From the NCBI GenBank assembly GCA_903858195.1, contig CAIOHW010000439.1:1-13490 (forward strand): 13,490 nucleotides of DNA, in the 5' to 3' direction. The DNA is from Oligoflexia bacterium (GTDB lineage Bacteria; Bdellovibrionota; UBA1018). Positions 1 through 5,732 of the stretch are shown piece after piece. Within the stretch, counting starts at the first letter, position 1; the number at the start of each line of letters is the position of its first letter. Below the pieces are notes generated by a model that was given only the letters and a program-made list of their open reading frames with translations, was not told where the DNA came from and ran no database searches. The position numbers were made by a program, and so were the translations under genes.

Positions 1-1410
1 CCCGTCAGTGAACCCAAAGAACGAAACCGTCCCGGGTTGCGTCCAGCCCACGTCATTTCCGGTGGCCGGGTCGCCTGAATTCGCCCACTGGGGCACGCCG
101 CCTGATTCGGCGCTCGCGATCCAGACCTGGTTCGACGAGTCGATTGCAACATACACCCGATCGCCATTTCCGATCTTGAAGTCGCCATACGAAGACTGGG
201 CACCATCGACAAAAAGCCCCGTCCCAGGATCCCCGAGATCGACCCCGCTCGATTCGATGAAGCTTCCAGAACCAATGAAGTCTTCGGTCGCAAAATTGAA
301 GTTCTTGGAGGCAAAACCCACCCCGAGTCCTGCGGCCGGCCAAGTGTCTCCTCCACCCGACGAGTTTCTTCCCCAGACGATTGCCTCAAAATAGACATTC
401 GAGCTCCCAAGATTGTCGATATTCGACGAGACGCTTCGATACTGGCGGTTATCTGACCCACTGTAGGCAGGAGCGCCACCATTCTGGGTGATGATCGCCG
501 TGTCATTGGTTGAGATATTGGAGGTGAGATAGGCGTGGTCATTGGGTATCGCGTAAAAGGCAAGCGGGTCACCCGTAGGACACACGGTGGGAGGCGTGCT
601 GCTGCCGGGGATGGTGATTGCCCCCAGTTGCCGAGCGCTTCCCGGCACGATGATGTAGGGTCCGTAGATTGCCGTGGCAGCCGCCTTGCTTGGCGTGTAG
701 ACCATCACACTTCGGCGACCCCGAGTGACGTTGCTGAACGAAAAAAGTCCTGAGGCATCTGCAGTGACAGCGGCCGAGGTGCTGACGCCTCCTGTGCCGT
801 TCAGGTCATAGAGCTCCACCTGAGCCGCCCCCGTGTAGGCCGTTCCGTCTGACTGGTTAAGTGCACCCAGGATGCTGTAGGCCTGCTGGTCCCTGGGGAT
901 CTCAGCCACAAGATCGGCATCATACCCGGTCCCGCCTGCAAGGCCGTCTGCACCAAGACTGGTGATGCGCGCGGGACTCGAGCTCGGGTCATAGCTGAAG
1001 CTTCTGCCCCATGCATCCTGGGTCCAATCCACTCCCAATTCCGTCGGCAGGTAGGGTCCGCTCCACCCGTGCTTGAACCGCACGGTTGAGTTCATGGTGT
1101 AGGAAGTGACCCCGGCGGGAGCCGTCAGGAGTGCCGATATTCCGCCTTGGGCCACCGTGGGGAGCGCGCCCAGATCTCCTAAAAAACCAAAATCCGTGCG
1201 CACGCCGTTTTGGACTTTGTCGGCATCGCCCACCATCGCATTGCGAATGCGCCTAAGCTTGGCCAGCGTCTGGGTGACCCGAAAAGAATTCTGGGCAGGA
1301 GCAACGAGTTGCGGCACTGCTGCAGCCAGCACGGCAATCAGTGCCACCGTGAGCACGAGATCGATGACCGTCACGCCCAAGGTTGATCTAGGGGTTCGTA
1401 TCGAGCGCAC
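1..1410 (-). CDS. Large multidomain GspG-type minor pseudopilin with probable SPRY/concanavalin-like C-terminal domain (3' end beyond window)
   Basis: The frame is open without a stop from 1410 to base 1 (470 residues), so the C-terminus is missing. The chosen start is GTG 1410-1408. It gives a basic 12-residue leader ending TLG, then a class III prepilin signal (mature VTVIDLVL...) and a hydrophobic helix to about residue 35. Asp replaces the usual Glu at mature position 5. TTG 1380 is an alternative start but leaves almost no leader. Residues 40-171 form a GspG core: HGWSGPYL at 114-121, QDAWG at 131-135, and SLGADGLAGG at 151-160, like the calcium loop of GspG. Residues about 178-267 form a small beta-sandwich resembling carboxypeptidase regulatory-like domains, shared with the upstream gene. 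After a Pro/Thr linker, residues about 338-470 resemble a SPRY/concanavalin-type fold (VAID, VWIAS, SGDPATGND). It overlaps the upstream gene by 23 nt, so translation is probably coupled. A tip adhesin role is inferred. Confidence 0.85.
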   Translation of the reverse strand, partial: MRSIRTPRSTLGVTVIDLVLTVALIAVLAAAVPQLVAPAQNSFRVTQTLAKLRRIRNAMVGDADKVQNGVRTDFGFLGDLGALPTVAQGGISALLTAPAGVTSYTMNSTVRFKHGWSGPYLPTELGVDWTQDAWGRSFSYDPSSSPARITSLGADGLAGGTGYDADLVAEIPRDQQAYSILGALNQSDGTAYTGAAQVELYDLNGTGGVSTSAAVTADASGLFSFSNVTRGRRSVMVYTPSKAAATAIYGPYIIVPGSARQLGAITIPGSSTPPTVCPTGDPLAFYAIPNDHAYLTSNISTNDTAIITQNGGAPAYSGSDNRQYRSVSSNIDNLGSSNVYFEAIVWGRNSSGGGDTWPAAGLGVGFASKNFNFATEDFIGSGSFIESSGVDLGDPGTGLFVDGAQSSYGDFKIGNGDRVYVAIDSSNQVWIASAESGGVPQWANSGDPATGNDVGWTQPGTVSFFGFTDG

Positions 1411-2206
1411 TCTCGGAGATCTCCAAGTTGGGGCTGTCGAGGGTAAAGACGATGGGACCCAGGGTGGTAGTGGCTGCAGCCTGCGAAGGAATGTAAACCG
1501 TGATGGAGCGTTTTCCGTACGGCACATTCGAAAAACTGAAGTAGCCGTTTTGTGAGGTTGCAATCACGCCGGAGCTCGTCGTTCGCACCCCGCCGGTTAC
1601 ACTGTTGGCCGATCGAAGATAGACCTCAATTGTATTTGCATTATAGGGTCTGCCATCTGTATTCACGAATCCGTGCACGGTACCGCGAAAATCGGCAGAC
1701 GAGATCGTGACTGAGAGATCCTGCGTGTACGTACCACCTGTGGTGCCCGCAAGCTTGTCTGACCCGCGGCTGGTGATCGTGGCAGCCGATGCGCTCGAGG
1801 TGTAAACCAGCGCCGTCCCCCAAGCGTCCGTCGAAACGTTTGCAGACCCCACGGTTGCAGACAAGTACGGACCATTCCAGCCGGTGCCAAACCGCGCGGT
1901 CGAGCTCACTGCATAAGCGGAGATCCCCGCGGGCTGCGTCAGCAGATCGGCCAGTGCTGCCGGAAATGCGCCCAGATCCCCGACATATCCAAAGCTCGAT
2001 CGAACATTGTTCTCACGGATGTTTGAATCCCCAATCAAGCCTACGCGAATGCGCTCGAGCTGCTGGCGTGCCTGCTCAAAGCGGGCCTCCTCGACCGAAT
2101 TCCCAAACAGATCGAGTGCTGCAAAAGTGAGTACGGCCATGACGGTGACCGTCATGATCACTTCGATTGGCGAGTAGCCTGCCCTAGAGTGTGAACGTCC
2201 AGTCAT
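1388..2206 (-). CDS. GspG-type minor pseudopilin with C-terminal beta-sandwich domain
   Basis: This is a 272-residue prepilin-like protein. ATG 2206 is chosen because a strong G-rich Shine-Dalgarno sits 6 nt upstream, and it gives a 10-residue basic leader (MTGRSHSRAG) before mature YSPIEVIM..., with the canonical Glu5. The frame stays open further upstream, but that stretch overlaps the previous gene and looks non-native. The GspG core spans about residues 45-168, with GWNGPYL at 109-115, TDAWG at 126-130 and ITSRGSD at 144-150. It is a clear paralogue of the next gene downstream: IRxxxxGD, FGxxGDLGAxP and PAGxxxY patterns occur at matching positions. Residues about 174-262 form a domain with a GYFSFSNVPYGKRSI segment (221-235), typical of carboxypeptidase regulatory-like or prealbumin-like beta-sandwiches. 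The role is probably a minor pseudopilin of a T2SS or T4P-like fibre, and the substrate is unknown. It overlaps both neighbours by 23 nt. Confidence 0.88.
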   Translation of the reverse strand: MTGRSHSRAGYSPIEVIMTVTVMAVLTFAALDLFGNSVEEARFEQARQQLERIRVGLIGDSNIRENNVRSSFGYVGDLGAFPAALADLLTQPAGISAYAVSSTARFGTGWNGPYLSATVGSANVSTDAWGTALVYTSSASAATITSRGSDKLAGTTGGTYTQDLSVTISSADFRGTVHGFVNTDGRPYNANTIEVYLRSANSVTGGVRTTSSGVIATSQNGYFSFSNVPYGKRSITVYIPSQAAATTTLGPIVFTLDSPNLEISESALDTNP

Positions 2207-2726
2207 CCGACGCCCCCCCTCCCCCGCAAACGCGGTCCCGTCCACAGCTCTGGAGCGTTCCCGAGCCCGAGCTGTAGACAAACGCGGTGCCATATCCGTC
2301 GAGCTTCCAACTCGTGTCGTTCTGAAAAATCAGATCAATGTAGGGTCCACACCAGCCCCCGAGCGCTCGGGTGGTGGCGTTAACAGCACAGGCGGCAAGG
2401 CCTGCGGTATTGGTCCGGAGAGCATCCAGAGTGATCGGCCAGACTCCCCCGGAGTGGGATCGGTATCGGGTCACAGCCGCCTTGATCACGGAGGCCCGCT
2501 TCTGCGAAAGATCCTCGCTCCCCACTCGGAAACTCGGCGAGAGTGTGGTCCAGATCGCAGCCATCGACCAGCTGGCAAACACCATCATGAACAGGATCGT
2601 GACAAACGAGATCCCGGCCTCAGAAGCTGACCGTGATGTCGTCGCTGGTGCTCGCCGTCCTGTCAGGGCCCCGAGAAGTGATCGTGCGAGAGGCGCTGCT
2701 GTAGGTAAAGGTCTGCCCCCAGGCAT
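2184..2726 (-). CDS. Divergent GspG-like minor pseudopilin lacking Glu5; start uncertain
   Basis: The open frame encodes a prepilin-like helix preceded by SEAG (mature ISFVTILFMM...), with Thr where the Glu5 of most pilins lies. The core is a degenerate GspG fold: GGWCGPYI at 123-130, LDGYG at 142-146 (the usual D-x-WG has drifted) and SCGRDR at 160-165, with four cysteines at 113, 126, 161 and 167 that could pair. The start is awkward. The cleavage glycine lies only 5 nt past the upstream stop codon, so the leader must be encoded inside the upstream gene's 3' end. ATG 2726 is the only standard start close to the signal. It gives a 38-residue leader, a 107-nt overlap and 180 residues in all. 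CTG 2666 would give a more ordinary 18-residue leader. Absence of Glu5 is a known property of tip pseudopilins such as GspK, so a tip or initiator role is a reasonable inference. Confidence 0.75.
   Translation of the reverse strand: MPGGRPLPTAAPLARSLLGALTGRRAPATTSRSASEAGISFVTILFMMVFASWSMAAIWTTLSPSFRVGSEDLSQKRASVIKAAVTRYRSHSGGVWPITLDALRTNTAGLAACAVNATTRALGGWCGPYIDLIFQNDTSWKLDGYGTAFVYSSGSGTLQSCGRDRVCGGGGASDDWTFTL
2213..2225 (-). promoter_or_regulatory. G-rich tract acting as Shine-Dalgarno inside the upstream gene
   Basis: On the minus strand this reads five G, one A, seven G, ending 6 nt before ATG 2206. It also encodes the Gly-rich stretch near the C-terminus of the upstream pseudopilin. It supports ATG 2206 as the real start and is a possible slippage site. 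Confidence 0.6.
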
Positions 2727-3081
2727 CCTGGTTCCATCCGGTGATGTTGGAGAGGTAGGGTCCGCGCCAGCCATTCTTGGTGTAAGCATTATAAGCCGAA
2801 CAGCTCGCACAAATCGTGACTAAATCATTGAGAGTCGACGGCAGAGCACCCACCTGCGACTCGTACCCGGGCTGGACAAACTGTCCATTGGCCACGAGTT
2901 TCGAATCTCCCACGATCGCCTTGCGGATGGTGTCCATCCGCTCCTTGGTGACCTGCTTCTGGGCATCCTTGACGAAATTGGTGAACGAAGGGATCGCCAC
3001 CAGTGACAAGATCGCCACCAGGGTCACCGCCATGAGCACTTCAATGAGGCTCAGGCCCTGCCTACACGAGCCCAGAGGCAA
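2620..3081 (-). CDS. GspG-type pseudopilin
   Basis: This is a roughly 153-residue pseudopilin. A leader ending SCRQG precedes mature LSLIEVLMAVTLVAILSLVA, with Glu5 present and a Pro at the end of the hydrophobic stretch as in pilins. The GspG core is compact: IRKAIVGDSKL, GALPSTLNDL, NGWRGPYL, QDAWGQTF, then ITSRGPDR and a DD pair near the C-terminus. Protein length matches the usual GspG size (about 140-150 residues). Two cysteines near the middle (ICASCS) may form a disulfide. TTG 3081 is used as the start. A stronger spacing argument exists for CTG 3075, which lies 7 nt after the GGGG run that follows the upstream stop. The frame remains open upstream to 3177, but that part overlaps the preceding gene. 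It sits 5 nt after the upstream stop, so it is certainly in the same operon. Confidence 0.88.
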   Translation of the reverse strand: MPLGSCRQGLSLIEVLMAVTLVAILSLVAIPSFTNFVKDAQKQVTKERMDTIRKAIVGDSKLVANGQFVQPGYESQVGALPSTLNDLVTICASCSAYNAYTKNGWRGPYLSNITGWNQDAWGQTFTYSSASRTITSRGPDRTASTSDDITVSF

Positions 3082-3086
3082 TCCCC

Positions 3087-3659
3087 TTAATACTGGGATT
3101 CGTTGTAACCGTCGCGGTCCGTGCCATTTCGCTTGGAGTTGGCCTTGATGCGGCCGGTGTTGGCGTCGTAGATCCAACCGCAGTTCTTCTGGCCTGCCAG
3201 ATTTCCGTCCACAATGGTCACGCCAAAATTGAGCTCGTTACCCTCATTGACCGCCACAGCCACGTTGGCCTTGTTGCCGCAGTCCTTGTCGCTCCAAGGG
3301 TTCTGCGGGATCCCGCCCACGATAAAATATCGATCCGCAACTTCCGGGATGTCAGTCGTCGTACATCCACTTGTGCCCAAGGTGATGTCGTTATTCTGAA
3401 GGGAAGCAAGGGTCGGGTAGGAATTGGCTTGGGTGCCAGAAACCTGACACCGGAGGCGCATCATACCGAAGTGCCGCTGGATGGCGTTTCGGAGGATACC
3501 CAGGTTCTCCTTGGTGGCTGCGTTCTTGGTGTCACGCGCAAAGTTTGTGAACTGGGTGATCGCGATCGTTGCAAGCACCGCAACGAGGAGCACGGCCATG
3601 AGCACTTCGATCAGGGTAAATCCGCTCGAACGATTCAGGGTTTTCTTGATCCGACGCAT
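3087..3659 (-). CDS. Type IV pilin / major pseudopilin-like protein
   Basis: This 190-residue protein is the first gene of the leftward operon. The leader MRRIKKTLNRSSG is strongly basic and is followed by the textbook signal FTLIEVLMAVLLVAVLATIAI with Glu5, so prepilin peptidase should cleave after Gly13. After the helix come TKENLGILRNAIQRH (49-63), PWSDKDCG (121-128) and GWIYDANTG (161-169) followed by IKANS. This C-terminal pattern is common in pseudopilin-like type II secretion system proteins of environmental bacteria. Cysteines at 71, 99, 127 and 160 may make two disulfides. ATG 3659 is chosen over the in-frame ATG 3674 because a GGAAGG site lies 7 nt before it. It lacks the GPY and S-x-G-x-D core of the four genes downstream, so it may be the main fibre subunit while the others are minor. 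That division of labour is inferred from order and sequence type only. Confidence 0.9.
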   Translation of the reverse strand: MRRIKKTLNRSSGFTLIEVLMAVLLVAVLATIAITQFTNFARDTKNAATKENLGILRNAIQRHFGMMRLRCQVSGTQANSYPTLASLQNNDITLGTSGCTTTDIPEVADRYFIVGGIPQNPWSDKDCGNKANVAVAVNEGNELNFGVTIVDGNLAGQKNCGWIYDANTGRIKANSKRNGTDRDGYNESQY

Positions 3660-3666
3660 TTCAGAA

Positions 3667-3672
3667 CCTTCC
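3667..3672 (-). promoter_or_regulatory. Shine-Dalgarno deciding the start of the major pseudopilin gene
   Basis: GGAAGG on the minus strand lies 7 nt before ATG 3659 and downstream of the alternative ATG 3674. This favours the shorter protein with the 13-residue leader. Confidence 0.7.
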
Positions 3673-3695
3673 ATTTCAGTGCCTTCTGATGATGA

Positions 3696-3708
3696 GGCAT
3701 ATCATGCC
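3696..3708. promoter_or_regulatory. Short perfect inverted repeat, possible operator
   Basis: GGCAT-ATC-ATGCC is a perfect 5-bp inverted repeat around a 3-nt centre. It lies 37 bp upstream of the first pseudopilin start in the divergent region. It could be a regulator half-site pair, but it is short and may be chance. Confidence 0.25.
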
Positions 3709-3829
3709 CAAAATACTCAACATCCCGCGTGCCTTGATTTTACACACTGTTTCCTAATTCCCATGGGTTTTTTTCAGGGCTCCAAGTTTTTTCTCAACCG
3801 ACTCCGCTTCTTAGGCCGATAGGACTCAT

Positions 3830-3835
3830 GAGGAG
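3830..3835 (+). promoter_or_regulatory. Shine-Dalgarno deciding the start of the MshK/GspB-like gene
   Basis: GAGGAG lies 7 nt before ATG 3843. It overlaps the in-frame ATG at 3828, so 3843 is the likely start. Confidence 0.75.
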
Positions 3836-3842
3836 TGACGAA

Positions 3843-4316
3843 ATGCGCCCGCCCGAGAGCGTCAAATCGATGACGACAGCCCGTACTCAGCGAAGCCGTT
3901 CGGTCGAGCTTTTGCTTGTACTGGCCTGCGGGTGTTGCGTTCTGGCGGCGTCGCCCGGATCGTCACAGCGGACAACTGAGAAATGGGACCATGAAAGTTC
4001 GTTTCTGTCCCAGTTTCCAAAGCCCGCCTGGGGTCCGGACCCCTTCCTTCGGAGGCCGGGCCATGCTCCGCTCGCGGAGACCGAGCCAACCTATGAACTC
4101 AGTGCCGTGCTCCACGACGGCGCCGACTCGCAGGCAATCATCAACGACCAGTTGGTCCGGATGGGCGACGAGATCGGCTGGCGCACCGTAGAAGAGATTG
4201 GTCCAAACTATGTCTTGCTCAGTGACGCGCAGGACTCAGTCATTGAGCTGACTCTGCCGGTGGCACGTGAGCCGGCAGGTAGTATTGAGCTGGAAGAGAT
4301 CGGGGAAAAACGATGA
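3843..4316 (+). CDS. MshK/GspB/GspC-like periplasmic protein of a pilus or secretion system
   Basis: This 157-residue protein has a basic N-terminus (TARTQRSRS) and one hydrophobic segment at about 21-36 (VELLLVLACGCCVLAA), either an inner-membrane anchor or a signal peptide. The LAC/GCC cysteines leave a lipoprotein possible, though the lipobox is imperfect. Residues 63-70 read WGPDPFLR. The folded region at about 84-138 has the pattern YELSAVL...AIINDQLVRMGDEI...VEEIGPNYVLL, ending in ELTL. This matches the small periplasmic beta-domain of GspB, GspC, PilP and MshK proteins, which connect the inner-membrane platform to the secretin. Its stop overlaps the secretin ATG (ATGA), and an mshK-type gene directly before the secretin is the order of MSHA pilus operons. 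Assignment to one of these families rather than another is uncertain because the sequence is short and divergent. Confidence 0.85.
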   Translation: MRPPESVKSMTTARTQRSRSVELLLVLACGCCVLAASPGSSQRTTEKWDHESSFLSQFPKPAWGPDPFLRRPGHAPLAETEPTYELSAVLHDGADSQAIINDQLVRMGDEIGWRTVEEIGPNYVLLSDAQDSVIELTLPVAREPAGSIELEEIGEKR

Positions 4317-5725
4317 AACTGAGCGCCCGAACCTGGGGCGGGGTCATCACCCTGCTGATCGCCTTGCTGATGCTCGATGGCTTGCTTCCCTTCAAGAAAG
4401 CCCTTGCGGCCGGCTCTGGCCCCAAGGCACCCGAGGATCTCGAAACCGTCCTGGAGAAGAAGCGCTTCAACATCAACATCCGGAACGGAGACCTCAAGGA
4501 CCTGCTTCGAATCATCGCCGACCGAAGCGGCCTCGATACCCGTTTCGATGGGCCTCCCGACACGCGGGTGAGCGCCGTGCTCAGGAATGTCACCCTGGCA
4601 GAGGCGCTCGACCATATCGCCGACAAGAACGGGCTGGAATATTCCATCGACGATGAACGGATCGTCATCCGGAAGCTGGATGAAAGCTCACAACAGGCCA
4701 GTTCGACCAGCCCCTCAGGAAGATACCTTTCAGGGGTTTCTGATTCGGGCACCGGCATGAACGGTGTGCGCGAGATCTCGCTCCAGTATGCACAGGCCTC
4801 CATCCTGGTCGAGCAGCTCCGGCCGTTGGCCGGCCCCGAGGTCAGCATGGTCGTCGATCAGCTGGCAAACTCGATCCTCTTTCAAGGCTCGGAACAGGCC
4901 TATGAGCGCCTCAAGGGCATCATCAAGGTCCTGGATCGCCTGCCCCAGCAGGTATTGATTGAAGCGCAGATCGTCGAGACGAGTCGAAATTTCCTGCAGG
5001 CCTTTGGACTGAGCTGGGGATTGACCAAAGATCCTTCCCTGAGTAATTCGACGGCCAAGACCGGCTTCGTGGTCTCCACAGCCGGACCTTCGGCGCCGAA
5101 CGCCGCAATTCGCTACGCGATCAGCCAGGACTGGGGCGGAATCCCGCTCGATGTTCGACTCAACGCCGCAGAAACCAACGGAGATGCCAAGGTCATTTCC
5201 CGGCCCAAAGTCGTCACCCTCAACAACACGCCAGCCAACATCCAGAGCGGCATCAGCTTCAACGTCAAGACGCTCTCGACCGTGAGTACGGGAGGCGGCG
5301 GATCAGGGGTGGCGGCCGGTGGAGTGGCCACCCTGAACGCAGGCCTCACCCTCAATGTGACTCCCACGATCATGGGCACCGACCTCGTCAAACTCAACGT
5401 GGTCATCAATAACAGCCAACCGGACGAATCACAGATCGTTGACGGCATCCCTGGCATCGTCAACAACTCGGCCACTACTTCGGTGATCGTCAACGAAGGC
5501 CGTACCGCGGTGATTGCAGGGCTCGTCAAGAATTCGGGTGGCAAGGCCGAGGCCAGCGTGCCGCTGCTCTCCAAGGTTCCGATCCTGGGCGCACTGTTTC
5601 GAAATTCAAACGTTTCAGATCGCAACAATGAGCTGGTGATCTTCATCACGCCGCAAATTGTCTCGGCCAGCAGTGATCTGAGGCCAACCCAGAAATTTTC
5701 CGAAGGCACAAGAGCTGCAAACTGA
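4313..5725 (+). CDS. Outer-membrane secretin (GspD/PilQ/MshL family)
   Basis: This 470-residue secretin forms the multimeric outer-membrane pore for a type II secretion or type IV pilus-like system. A signal peptide spans about residues 1-32, with likely cleavage after KKALA. An STN/N0-type domain lies at about 50-121 (NIRNGDLKDLLRIIADRSGL...). One N1-like ring domain lies at about 152-215 (ISLQYAQASILVEQLRPLAG). The secretin core spans 216-450, with LIEAQIVET at 215-223, VISRPKVVTLNN at 294-305, a Gly-rich loop at 326-339, and the family signature VPLLSKVPILGALFR (416-430) running to ELVIFITPQIV (440-450). It is short compared with typical GspD or PilQ (roughly 600-750 residues): there is no AMIN domain and only one N1-type repeat, closer to MshL-like secretins. 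No secretin pilotin or PilMNO genes adjoin it. Start ATG 4313 overlaps the preceding stop, with a GGGG run 8 nt upstream. Confidence 0.95.
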   Translation: MKLSARTWGGVITLLIALLMLDGLLPFKKALAAGSGPKAPEDLETVLEKKRFNINIRNGDLKDLLRIIADRSGLDTRFDGPPDTRVSAVLRNVTLAEALDHIADKNGLEYSIDDERIVIRKLDESSQQASSTSPSGRYLSGVSDSGTGMNGVREISLQYAQASILVEQLRPLAGPEVSMVVDQLANSILFQGSEQAYERLKGIIKVLDRLPQQVLIEAQIVETSRNFLQAFGLSWGLTKDPSLSNSTAKTGFVVSTAGPSAPNAAIRYAISQDWGGIPLDVRLNAAETNGDAKVISRPKVVTLNNTPANIQSGISFNVKTLSTVSTGGGGSGVAAGGVATLNAGLTLNVTPTIMGTDLVKLNVVINNSQPDESQIVDGIPGIVNNSATTSVIVNEGRTAVIAGLVKNSGGKAEASVPLLSKVPILGALFRNSNVSDRNNELVIFITPQIVSASSDLRPTQKFSEGTRAAN

Positions 5726-5732
5726 TCCGGGC

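Larger units (their letters stand above)
3660..3842. promoter_or_regulatory. Divergent intergenic region with promoters for the pseudopilin and secretin operons
   Basis: The only sizeable non-coding stretch between genes on opposite strands, about 180 bp, distinctly more AT-rich than its flanks, with T and A runs around 3768-3795. It must hold the start signals for both outward-reading operons. I could not identify a convincing -35/-10 pair on either strand by eye. Confidence 0.6.

Noticed and set aside
8..394. 128-residue plus-strand and 96-residue minus-strand frames at the left edge
   Set aside because: The true coding frame here is the minus-strand pseudopilin that is open through base 1. 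Its protein looks native, whereas these frames are Pro/Ser- or Arg/Trp-rich shadows.
2613..3081. Translation of the 2620-3081 gene continuing into the next pseudopilin by frameshift
   Set aside because: Each frame has its own complete prepilin signal followed by a full core, so two separate proteins explain the sequence better. No classical slippery site is seen at the junction.
3720..3733. Minus-strand sigma-54-like element (GGCAC ... TGT) before the first pseudopilin
   Set aside because: Pilin genes are often sigma-54 dependent, but the required GC at the -12 element is absent and the match is poor.
3734..3760. TTGATT ... TAATTC as a plus-strand sigma-70 promoter for the secretin unit
   Set aside because: The spacing is 15 nt and the -10 match is weak, so it is not reliable enough to annotate.
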